Origin: Hydrogenobaculum sp. Y04AAS1
Lineage (GTDB): Bacteria; Aquificota; Aquificia; Aquificales; Aquificaceae
Length of the DNA stretch: 64,000 bases
NCBI RefSeq assembly: GCF_000020785.1
Contig: NC_011126.1
Coordinates: 1,054,001-1,118,000 of the forward strand
Direction of reading: 5' to 3'
Shown: piece after piece, positions 32,803 through 39,904 of the stretch
How positions within the stretch are numbered: position 1 is the stretch's first letter
Layout: the number at the start of each line of letters is the position of its first letter
Notes under the pieces: model-generated
What the model saw: the letters and a program-made list of their open reading frames with translations, nothing else
Database searches by the model: none
What the model was told of the DNA's origin: nothing
Position numbers and translations under genes: made by a program

Positions 32803-34488
32803 ATGTTAACACTTCAATGTATACTTGAATTTAAAAATGAGAAAGATAAAGAAGTTGTATTAGATTTAATGCGTAGGTTTTCATCTGCAATGAGATATGC
32901 ATATAAAAGGTTGTTAGAAAGTGAAAAAAGAAAGGACTTAAAAAAGCATTTATCTAAAACATTTAACATAAATACAAGATATTCAGATGATGCAATACTG
33001 CTAGCTAAGCAAACGATAGAGACATACAAATCGCATAATAAAAATCCAAAAAAGGTTATATTTGGCTCAAGAATGTTATTTGATAAGCTAAACAAGAAAC
33101 ACTTAACTGGAGAATCAAGAAAGAGTCTTATAAAAAAGTGGAGAGAAAAAAGGCAAGGTAATCTTTATTCAAGAGGCGATAAATCTAAACAAGGAAATCT
33201 AAATTTAAGACTGCAGTGGATAGATGATAAACTTTACTTGAGAATAAATATAGGAGATAGACAGTATATTTATGCAAAAGTAATTAGAACTGTAAGCAGG
33301 AAGAATGATAAATGGATAGATTTTATGTTAATGCTATTGAAAGCTAAAGAATCTGGTAGTTGGTTTCCATATAGTGTTAGGCTAGCATTGAAAAACGGTA
33401 AAGTTTATGCTTTCATATCTGTTGAAGAAAAATTACCACCTGTTACAATTAAAAAAGATAGTGGAGTTATAGGTATAGACATAAACGCTTATCCATTTCA
33501 TTTAGCATTAGCAACCGCATCAAAAGATGGAAATCTGGAAAACTATCAAGCAATAAGCTTGCATGAGTTATTGGATGTTAGCTCAGAGAAAAGACAATAT
33601 TTAGAATGGCGGATAGCACATCAAATAATAGAAATTGCCAAGAAGGAAAACAAAGCTATTGCAATAGAAAACTTAGATAAACTACCAAAAGGTAAAAGAG
33701 GAAATGGATTTGCTAAACTAAGACAGAAATTGCAAAAGTGGATATACAAGAGATTATTAAATAAAATAGAGATTACAGCAAGAAGAAATGGAATAGAAAT
33801 TAGAAAAGTAAATCCAGCGTATACATCTTTAATAGGCAAATTAAAATACGCACCACAATTTAACATAGATAAGGATATTGCAGCAGCATTTGTAATAGCA
33901 AGAAGAGGATTAGGATATAAGGAAAAACTACCAAAGAATTATAGAGAGGTATTGAATGATATTGACTTTCTATCATATAGTATTGCAAGAATTGAGGATG
34001 ATATTAAAAGGGTAAAGGAAAATATAAAAGATGAAAAGAATCCATATATTAGAAATAGATTAAAAAGTATGTTAGCAAAATTAAGAAAAGAACTTAAAGC
34101 ACTACAAAAACATTTGTCGTTTATTATACAAAGTGAAAAGAGTAAGTCAGTTTCTCAACAACCTGTCAACCAACGGAAGGAACAGGTGAGAAGTTCCGCT
34201 TATGCGGGATACAAAAACTGGCAAGTTCTTTTCACAGCCTTTGCCTTCTGCTATCTTGAAAAATCATACAGAGATTTTTCTCCTTTGAAGCAATTAATAG
34301 TTTCAAAAGATTGGATAGCAGTGGCAAATAGGTTAGCTCCTGTGCTTGGTGCAGGGACTACAAGTATGCCACGGTTTATGATACTTCCAAAATACCGCCT
34401 GTTGGGGTTGGAAGTGTCTGAAATGGCGGAATACAAATACCCCAACTCAAGCTGTACAGAGCAATACAGTTTTGTACAGTTTGGTTGA
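32803..34488 (+). CDS. TnpB-like RuvC nuclease lacking the zinc ribbon (IS200/IS605-related)
   Basis: A 561-residue protein. A TnpB/Cas12-type RuvC fold is visible: GIDINAYPFHLAL with Asp226, IAIENLDKLP with Glu289, and an Asp pair D356/D358 in NIDKDIAAAFVIARRG. The four-Cys zinc ribbon that normally lies between the second and third RuvC motifs is missing; the segment there reads NPAYTSLIGKLKYAP. This matches a TnpB-related family I remember from thermophiles. About 200 residues follow the last RuvC motif, with the last 100 codons richer in GC and in short inverted repeats. No TnpA gene is present. The TTG at 32755 with GGAGG upstream is an alternative start. Confidence 0.8.
   Translation: MLTLQCILEFKNEKDKEVVLDLMRRFSSAMRYAYKRLLESEKRKDLKKHLSKTFNINTRYSDDAILLAKQTIETYKSHNKNPKKVIFGSRMLFDKLNKKHLTGESRKSLIKKWREKRQGNLYSRGDKSKQGNLNLRLQWIDDKLYLRINIGDRQYIYAKVIRTVSRKNDKWIDFMLMLLKAKESGSWFPYSVRLALKNGKVYAFISVEEKLPPVTIKKDSGVIGIDINAYPFHLALATASKDGNLENYQAISLHELLDVSSEKRQYLEWRIAHQIIEIAKKENKAIAIENLDKLPKGKRGNGFAKLRQKLQKWIYKRLLNKIEITARRNGIEIRKVNPAYTSLIGKLKYAPQFNIDKDIAAAFVIARRGLGYKEKLPKNYREVLNDIDFLSYSIARIEDDIKRVKENIKDEKNPYIRNRLKSMLAKLRKELKALQKHLSFIIQSEKSKSVSQQPVNQRKEQVRSSAYAGYKNWQVLFTAFAFCYLEKSYRDFSPLKQLIVSKDWIAVANRLAPVLGAGTTSMPRFMILPKYRLLGLEVSEMAEYKYPNSSCTEQYSFVQFG
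34161..34479 (+). other. Structured 3' end of the TnpB-like gene, possible guide-RNA (omega RNA) or element end
   Basis: Four inverted repeats lie here: 34161-34166 with 34182-34187 (ACCTGT/ACAGGT), 34194-34199 with 34204-34209 (TTCCGC/GCGGGA, 4-nt loop), 34401-34408 with 34439-34446 (GTTGGGGT/ACCCCAAC) and 34452-34457 with 34474-34479 (CTGTAC/GTACAG). In known TnpB elements the guide RNA overlaps the 3' end of the gene. Whether this stretch is RNA, protein-coding, or both is not settled. Confidence 0.35.
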
Positions 34489-34499
34489 CCAGGTTAAAA

Positions 34500-34706
34500 A
34501 TGATAGGAATATTGACATTAACAGTCATAACCCAAAGGGCCACAAGCCTTAATTACGGGGAGAACATAGGCAATGTATCAATTCTTAAGAAACTTTCCCT
34601 AGGGGACAGCTCTCAGCTCACCTATGTGTCGGACAAAGCGCTAAAGTATGATATAAAGAGGAAAGGTAGAGAAGAGAAGGGATGGAAATTGTTGGATGGT
34701 TTCTAA
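34500..34706 (+). pseudogene. 5' fragment of a type I-B cas7 (cst2/devR) gene
   Basis: A 68-codon open frame from ATG 34500 reads like the N-terminus of Cas7 of the Cst2/DevR family: a first beta strand (ILTLTVITQRA), then SLNYGENIGNVSILKKLS, QLTYVSDKALKYDIKRKG and GWKLLD. The full protein is about 300 residues, so over three quarters is missing. The frame ends at a TAA inside the CRISPR repeat at 34699-34727, meaning the gene was cut and joined to the repeat. CAGG lies about 7 nt before the ATG. The identification rests on remembered family features, not a search. Confidence 0.7.
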
Positions 34707-34727
34707 TTAACCGTTTGGAGTTGAAAG
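34699..34727 (+). CRISPR. Solitary CRISPR repeat, copy 1
   Basis: A 29-nt sequence beginning GTTTCTAATTAACCGTTTGG and ending AGTTGAAAG, the form of CRISPR repeats in thermophiles (GTTTC start, TTGAAAG 3' handle). It differs by one base from copy 2. It is fused to the truncated cas7 frame. It has no neighbour at normal spacer distance, so it is a relic, not a working array. Confidence 0.75.
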
Positions 34728-34965
34728 ATGGTGGGTATAGAGGCAGTGTTTTTGGGATATTAGGTTTTATGGGTAGAGGTAGTTATCTTTGGTGGCTGGG
34801 AAGCTTTGTCTGGTAATGAGGTGCTGTGATGGGGTTTGAGGGGTTGGGTAAAGTATACTAAGCTTAAGACACTTATTGATTTAGATTTATTAGTAGAAGT
34901 CTATAATGTGATATATTATTGACTTCGTATAAATTTTTTATACTTTATATAGTGAGGTATTTGTT
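34728..34965 (+). other. Non-coding gap between CRISPR repeat 1 and hicB, strongly G-over-C skewed
   Basis: The first 130 bases of this 238-bp gap contain only a handful of C but many G and T on the plus strand, unlike the rest of the window. I see no gene, no further repeat copy and no tRNA. The last 50 bases hold the hicB promoter region. Confidence 0.5.
34927..34943 (+). promoter_or_regulatory. Palindrome in the hicBA promoter, candidate operator
   Basis: GTATAAATTTTTTATAC: perfect 7-bp arms around TTT, 22 bp upstream of the hicB ATG and just after TTGACT (34919-34924). It overlaps the TATACT that could serve as -10 box. HicB or HicAB complexes usually repress their own promoter at such sites, but this HicB has no visible DNA-binding domain. 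Confidence 0.4.
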
Positions 34966-35175
34966 ATGAGAGAATTTCATGTAGTAGTTACTCAAGATGA
35001 AGAAGGTTATTTTGTGGCTGAAGTATCTGAGTTGTCTGGTTGTCATACTCAAGCAAAGTCTCACGATGAGTTAATGGAAAGAATAAAAGAAGCTATTGAG
35101 CTTTATTTAGATGTTGTAGAAGGTCAAATCCCAGAAGAGATTAAGATTATAGAGACCCAAGCGGCTCTAACGTGA
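34966..35175 (+). CDS. hicB: HicB-family antitoxin
   Basis: A 69-residue HicB-type antitoxin of the partial RNase H fold: FHVVVTQDEEGYFVAEVSELSGCHTQ, then SHDELMERIKEAIELYLD. It lacks the extra C-terminal ribbon-helix-helix or helix-turn-helix that longer HicB proteins use for DNA binding. GAGG lies 8 nt before the ATG. It overlaps the hicA start (GTGA, 4 nt) and lies between two lone CRISPR repeats. The frame is intact although the toxin gene is broken. Confidence 0.9.
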   Translation: MREFHVVVTQDEEGYFVAEVSELSGCHTQAKSHDELMERIKEAIELYLDVVEGQIPEEIKIIETQAALT

Positions 35176-35406
35176 AATTTCCTTCTCTGACAGGTAAAGA
35201 GATAGTAGAAATCTTAAAGAAAATAGGTTTTGAAGAGATTAGACAAAGAGGAAGCCATGTATTTTTAAAGCATCCAGACGGAAGAATAACCGGTTGTTCC
35301 ATTGCATTCAGGAGAAACTGTTGGACCAGGATTATTTTCTAAAATCCTTAAAGATATAGGGCTTACAAAAGAAGAGTTTTATAATTTAATGAGAAATAAA
35401 AAATAA
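35172..35406 (+). pseudogene. hicA: hicA toxin gene with a one-base frameshift
   Basis: HicA is a small double-stranded-RNA-binding-fold mRNA interferase. From the GTG, the frame reads KFPSLTGKEIVEILKKIGFE and [14 protein letters not shown], including the catalytic His in GSH. It then shifts: with both G at 35292-35293 the frame ends at 35342 (56 residues). Dropping one G restores [15 protein letters not shown], then [14 protein letters not shown], to a stop at 35406, the normal HicA ending. So the toxin is inactivated, or the sequence has an error at a GG. Confidence 0.88.
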
Positions 35407-35418
35407 AAAAATATTGAG

Positions 35419-35447
35419 GTTTCTAATTAACCGTGTGGAGTTGAAAG
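35419..35447 (+). CRISPR. Solitary CRISPR repeat, copy 2
   Basis: 29 nt identical to copy 1 except CCGTGTGG for CCGTTTGG. It lies 12 nt after the restored hicA stop and 2 nt before the stop of the gspC-like gene. Same orientation as copy 1; the starts are 720 bp apart. Confidence 0.78.
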
Positions 35448-35449
35448 TT

Positions 35450-36235
35450 TCATTCTACTTTGTAATAAAGGGTTATCTCTTTGTTGTCCCTTATGATTTT
35501 TACGCTGAAGCTTTGGCTGTTTCTTAATGTACCTAATATTCTAAAAGCATCTTCTGGAGAGTTTAGACTTTCATTGTTTATAGAAAGAAGTATATCACCT
35601 GGTCTTATACCCATCTGGGCAAAAAGCGATCCTGGTTTTACGCTTTTAAACATAAAACCCTTTGGAGTGGGTACAAGGTCTATATCGCTAAACATCTTAT
35701 AGGGGTTTGATGTAATTTCAAGAAGCTCGTTTCTATTTACTGTATAAGTATTTTGATTTAAGCTACCGTTTAAAAGTTCTTTCAAAGAAGGAAGACCACT
35801 TGGTGTATTGGCACTGTTTATCTTAGCACCTTTTGAAAGTTTTAGAGTAAGGGTTTTGCCGTCGTTGCTTGCTATTATATAAAAAGGTTTTATCTCTTCT
35901 ATTGTAAAACCGCAAAAACTATCTCCTACCATAAGCACTTTTTTACCACAATTAGAGCTTACAAGCACCATAGAATAAGCGGGATTTTCACTGTAGGCTA
36001 TAGCAAGTACTTCCATGTTTGAGCTTGGGCTAGTGGTTTGAGGAGTTATTTTTTGGTGTGCAAATTTACTTATAGCTTCCATTAGATCATTTTCATTAAA
36101 AGAAGATGGTATCGTTGGCATTTCTTGATTCAATACAATTTTTAGGCTTTTAATATTGTAATAAGAAGATAAAATACTTGTAAGTATAAGCAAAATACTA
36201 ACTATTAGGCTGTATGTTGCATAAGACTTTTTCAA
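35450..36235 (-). CDS. GspC-like type II secretion protein with PDZ domain
   Basis: A 261-residue protein with one N-terminal membrane anchor (about residues 8-27), a periplasmic homology-region-like beta domain (about 75-150) and a C-terminal PDZ domain (GFMFKSVKPGSLFAQMGIRPGDILLSIN). This is the order seen in GspC, the inner-membrane link to the secretin. It is the last gene of the queF-gspL-gspM-gspC run, overlapping the previous gene by 4 nt. The secretin, ATPase and pseudopilins are not in the window. Confidence 0.72.
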   Translation of the reverse strand: MKKSYATYSLIVSILLILTSILSSYYNIKSLKIVLNQEMPTIPSSFNENDLMEAISKFAHQKITPQTTSPSSNMEVLAIAYSENPAYSMVLVSSNCGKKVLMVGDSFCGFTIEEIKPFYIIASNDGKTLTLKLSKGAKINSANTPSGLPSLKELLNGSLNQNTYTVNRNELLEITSNPYKMFSDIDLVPTPKGFMFKSVKPGSLFAQMGIRPGDILLSINNESLNSPEDAFRILGTLRNSQSFSVKIIRDNKEITLYYKVE

Positions 36236-36660
36236 GGGCTTATCTCCATAAGAAGATCAAAGTTTTGTTCTCCAGTGTAGTCTGTAGCTTTTAAAAAATT
36301 TATCTTAAAACCATCGTTTTCTATCTGATAAACTATATTAGCAAGTGTTTTAATATCAACGTTTGATGCTTTTACGTTGTAAAAACCGTTTTCATATTTT
36401 ATATAATCTACTTTTGTATGTGAAAATAAATTTCTAACATAATTTTCGTTTAAAGTTTTTGTTTTGGATTTACCATTTTTGATAAGAAAACTTATATATT
36501 CATACTGGGCTATTTTATTGTAAAGTGCTTCTTTTTCTTTTTTTACACTATTAAAAGCCTCAAGAAAAATAGCTACAAAAATTACAACATATAAAATATA
36601 CCTTATTCTATATAAAAAATAAACATACCTTGGTGATATATTTATCTTCCTAAAATCCAT
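36232..36660 (-). CDS. GspM-like inner membrane protein
   Basis: A 142-residue protein with a membrane helix at about residues 18-34, a coiled-coil-like segment and a small C-terminal ferredoxin-like domain (VDYIKYENGFYNVKASNVDIK). Its size, topology and place between gspL-like and gspC-like genes indicate GspM (PilO-like). Sequence conservation in this family is weak, so the call rests mainly on context. It overlaps both neighbours. Confidence 0.6.
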   Translation of the reverse strand: MDFRKINISPRYVYFLYRIRYILYVVIFVAIFLEAFNSVKKEKEALYNKIAQYEYISFLIKNGKSKTKTLNENYVRNLFSHTKVDYIKYENGFYNVKASNVDIKTLANIVYQIENDGFKINFLKATDYTGEQNFDLLMEISP

Positions 36661-37610
36661 TTTTGAACTACCTCTTGTTTGTTTCCCTCACTTAGATTTC
36701 TTGAAGAAACCACATTTTCTAACGAGCTTAATTCATACGAGCTAATCTCTGATTTTACACTTATAGCGTTATCTTTGTAAAAAAGCTCATATACTTTGGC
36801 ATCTGGTGGTAAGTTTTTATAGGCTTTTAAAAGGAGTTTAGAGAGTTTAAAGCTGTCTTTTGGTATTATAGAAGCTTTAGTTTGCTCTTTTATATCCACT
36901 ATCGGGATATTTGGAAAAGCTTTTTCAAAAATATGTTTTTCTTTTTCTTTTACTATTTTTATTTGATAATGTACTGATAAAAGAAACACCAAGTAGCTTA
37001 TTAAAATCCCCAAAACAAATATACCTATACTTACAAATTCTTTTTTTAGCTTTTGAAAAGATATCCTTTGAATTTGGTTAAATCTATCTTTGACTTTTTT
37101 TAAAGCACCACCAAAAGCTATAAGTTGACCCTTTTTAATATATAGCATAGGTAATGCTCTTAAGTTAGGAGCTTTTATATCTTCTATATCGTAAAGTATA
37201 TCACCTTCAATTGTGTTTAGTTTGTCTATAAGTTCATCTTTGTCAAATATTACCTCATAGTAAACTATATCCTTATTCTCTACTCTACAAAGCACATAAG
37301 CATAAACATCTTTAAAAACCACGTAAAGGTTGTCATAGCCCATGATATCAAGAGCCCTTAAAAGAGCCAAAGCCCATATATCTTCTGTGTCAAAGTCTAT
37401 AGGCTTTTTGGTTAAAAATTTATATCCAGATATATCCAATATACTTGATGTAGGATCAATACTTGAAGTATCTTTTATCAAAAGAGCATCCTTTACAGGT
37501 AGTACTCTAATTGTTACATCTTCTTTACCTTTATTTTCTACTATTTCAAAAGAATTTTTTATTTTTCTTAGAACTACCGAAGTGTCTAAATATATACTCC
37601 TTATGAGCAT
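36642..37610 (-). CDS. GspL-like inner membrane protein
   Basis: A 322-residue protein. The first 180 residues look like the cytoplasmic actin-like domain of GspL, rich in short beta strands (YLDTSVVLRKIKN, YDNLYVVFKDVYAYVLCRVE). One membrane helix follows at about 190-210 (IGIFVLGILISYLVFLLSVHY), then a periplasmic part with a ferredoxin-like segment. GspL recruits the secretion ATPase GspE to the membrane. It starts directly after the queF stop. PilM/PilN-type fusions of the pilus system are the alternative. Confidence 0.65.
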   Translation of the reverse strand: MLIRSIYLDTSVVLRKIKNSFEIVENKGKEDVTIRVLPVKDALLIKDTSSIDPTSSILDISGYKFLTKKPIDFDTEDIWALALLRALDIMGYDNLYVVFKDVYAYVLCRVENKDIVYYEVIFDKDELIDKLNTIEGDILYDIEDIKAPNLRALPMLYIKKGQLIAFGGALKKVKDRFNQIQRISFQKLKKEFVSIGIFVLGILISYLVFLLSVHYQIKIVKEKEKHIFEKAFPNIPIVDIKEQTKASIIPKDSFKLSKLLLKAYKNLPPDAKVYELFYKDNAISVKSEISSYELSSLENVVSSRNLSEGNKQEVVQKWILGR

Positions 37611-37997
37611 TTAATCATATTTTTTATCAGACCTTACTCTTACTACGGTGTGAAGATTTCCCCTTGGATGAAAATCCCCTATTACCTCTAAAAATTTTGG
37701 TTTTAAAAGCTCAAAAAGTTTGTTGTATATGGTGTTTGTAGCTGCTTCATGAGATATATATTGATTTCTAAAAGAGTTTAGCCATAGTTTTAAAGATTTT
37801 AATTCTACAATGTATTCGTTTGGTATATACCTTATCTTTATGGTGGCGTAATCAGGATAACCAGACCTAGGGCAAAGACAGCTAAACTCTGGAAAAGACA
37901 TTTCTATTATATAGTCGTTTTCTTTGGCTGGGTTTTCCCATGGTTCTAAAGCTGCTTTTTCTATTTCAATTTCACCGTACTTTTTCTCTTGTTGCAT
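37611..37997 (-). CDS. queF: NADPH-dependent 7-cyano-7-deazaguanine reductase QueF
   Basis: Reduces preQ0 to preQ1 for queuosine in tRNA. At 128 residues it is the short, unimodular form. Signatures are the catalytic Cys in [14 protein letters not shown], the [25 protein letters not shown] block (family ESKSLK...FRN..(Y/H)E) and [12 protein letters not shown]. The ATG at 37997 is chosen; upstream starts would add a hydrophobic stretch foreign to the family. Confidence 0.94.
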   Translation of the reverse strand: MQQEKKYGEIEIEKAALEPWENPAKENDYIIEMSFPEFSCLCPRSGYPDYATIKIRYIPNEYIVELKSLKLWLNSFRNQYISHEAATNTIYNKLFELLKPKFLEVIGDFHPRGNLHTVVRVRSDKKYD

Positions 37998-38047
37998 AAT
38001 GGGTATAATGATAATACAAATAAGATGTTTTGTCAATTACAGAGTAT

Positions 38048-38053
38048 TATAAT
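38048..38053 (+). promoter_or_regulatory. -10 box of the binding-protein gene (leaderless type)
   Basis: TATAAT exactly 6 nt before the ATG at 38060, in the 62-bp gap divergent from queF. It supports 38060 as the start and not the ATG at 38030, which would lie upstream of the promoter box. Confidence 0.55.
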
Positions 38054-38059
38054 TATCTT

Positions 38060-39805
38060 ATGTATTTTGCTTTTAAAATACTCAAAAATCCCTACATTAA
38101 CGGTATTTTATTTACGCTCATATGTTTTTTGCCTATATATTTTTCCAAAAGCCCAAAAGTCTCCAACATATCTATAAAAACTGTAGACCTAAGAAAAGCT
38201 CATATATCCATTGGCAAAACATCTAACATCGCTTATATCGTTTTAGCTTCAGATCCCAAAACCCTAAACCCAGTACTAGCTCAAGAGACATCTTCCACCG
38301 ATGTAATCGCCCCTCTTTTTAACGGCCTTACAAAGATTGACTTAAAAACTATGAGCATAAAACCAGAACTCGCCTCTTCTTGGAAAATACTAAATAACGG
38401 AAAAACCTACATAATATATCTTAGAAAAGGTTTAAAATGGTCCGATGGAAAACCCCTAACCGCTTACGATGTAGAGTTTACCTACAACGATATATATTAT
38501 AACCCTCATATTCCAAATTCTATAAAAGATACGTTATCAGTGGATGGTAAACCTTTCAAGGTAAAAGCGTTAAACAAATACACTGTAGAGTTTGATTTGC
38601 CTCACCGGTTTGCCCCCTTTCTACAATCTATAAGCGCTCCCATACTACCAAAGCATATTTTAGAAAACGCTGTAAAACAAAATACCTTTAACACATTTTG
38701 GAGTGTATCTCAAAAGCCTTCTTTAATAGTAGGCTCTGGTCCTTATAAGCTCGTCAAATATGTAAAAGGCCAATATGTAGAATATGAGGCAAATCCATAT
38801 TATTATAAAAGCCCGAAAAACCTCCCTTATATAAAACGTATCAAAGCTTTTATTATACAAGATAAAAATATAGCCCTCATTCAGTTTTTAGAAGGAGATA
38901 TATCTTACATTGGACTATCCCCAGAAGATCTATCTTACTTTGCTTTAAACAAACCAAAAACCCCGGCTATAGTATATGACTTAGGGGAGACTCCAACCAC
39001 CACGTTTATCACATTCAATCAAAATCCTCATGCAGATATACCAAAATACAAACTAAAATGGTTTCAAAACAGATTTTTTAGAGTGGCTATATCTTACGCC
39101 ATAGATAGAAAAGCTATAGCTTCTATGGTTTACAACAACATGGCAAGCCCGCTCTATGGACCGATAACCCCCGCCAACAGACCCTACTATAAAAAAGGTT
39201 TATTTAAACGTTATCCTTTTAATCTATCAAAAGCCAAAAAACTTTTTATAAAAGCTGGTTTTTATTACAAAAAAGGTAAGCTCTACGATAAAGATGGTCA
39301 TAGAGTAGAGTTTAGTCTTATCACAAACTCAGATGCCCAAGATAGAAAATATATAGGAGCCATTGTAAAAGAAGACTTGGAAAAAATAGGTATAAAAGTG
39401 ATATTTCAACCAATAGACTTTAACTCTTTGGTATCTAAACTTACAACACCTCCTTATCAATGGGAAAGCGTTTTGATAGGGCTAACTGGTTCCATTGACC
39501 CAAACGATGGTAAAAACGTTTGGTATTCAAAGGGTTCTTTACATATATGGCATCCTATGGAGAAAAAACCAGCCACACTTTGGGAAAAAGAGCTCGATAC
39601 GTTGTTTGACGAAGGGTCAAAAACTATAAATCCCAAAAAGCGTATAGATATATATAGAGCCGCTTTTTATTTAATTCAGCATTACGAGCCTATGGTTTTC
39701 ATAGTCACGCCTAAAAGCCTAATGACCTCAAAAGTTTATATGAAAAATTTTTATCCTACAGTCTGGGGCTTTTATAAAAAAGATTATATGTATATTAAAA
39801 GGTGA
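38060..39805 (+). CDS. Peptide/oligopeptide ABC transporter substrate-binding protein
   Basis: A 581-residue family 5 extracellular solute-binding protein with an N-terminal membrane anchor or signal (NGILFTLICFLPIYFSKS). Typical segments are DPKTLNPVLAQETSS, APLFNGLTKID, LRKGLKWSDGKPLTAYDVEFTYN and FRVAISYAIDRKAI. The family delivers peptides, nickel or other ligands to an ABC permease. No permease or ATPase genes are next to it, so it is an orphan binding protein, or the partners are elsewhere. Confidence 0.9.
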   Translation: MYFAFKILKNPYINGILFTLICFLPIYFSKSPKVSNISIKTVDLRKAHISIGKTSNIAYIVLASDPKTLNPVLAQETSSTDVIAPLFNGLTKIDLKTMSIKPELASSWKILNNGKTYIIYLRKGLKWSDGKPLTAYDVEFTYNDIYYNPHIPNSIKDTLSVDGKPFKVKALNKYTVEFDLPHRFAPFLQSISAPILPKHILENAVKQNTFNTFWSVSQKPSLIVGSGPYKLVKYVKGQYVEYEANPYYYKSPKNLPYIKRIKAFIIQDKNIALIQFLEGDISYIGLSPEDLSYFALNKPKTPAIVYDLGETPTTTFITFNQNPHADIPKYKLKWFQNRFFRVAISYAIDRKAIASMVYNNMASPLYGPITPANRPYYKKGLFKRYPFNLSKAKKLFIKAGFYYKKGKLYDKDGHRVEFSLITNSDAQDRKYIGAIVKEDLEKIGIKVIFQPIDFNSLVSKLTTPPYQWESVLIGLTGSIDPNDGKNVWYSKGSLHIWHPMEKKPATLWEKELDTLFDEGSKTINPKKRIDIYRAAFYLIQHYEPMVFIVTPKSLMTSKVYMKNFYPTVWGFYKKDYMYIKR

Positions 39806-39904
39806 AAGGCTATTAGATAGAAGTTTCTGTTATAACACGATATAATAAAGACACAAACTGATTAGTTTCATAGTTTTTAATGATAAGAATTAGATATTAT
39901 TTTT

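Noticed and set aside
34699-35447. A functional CRISPR array
   Set aside because: Only two repeat copies, 691 bp apart, with genes between them and no spacer-sized interval; called relic repeats instead.
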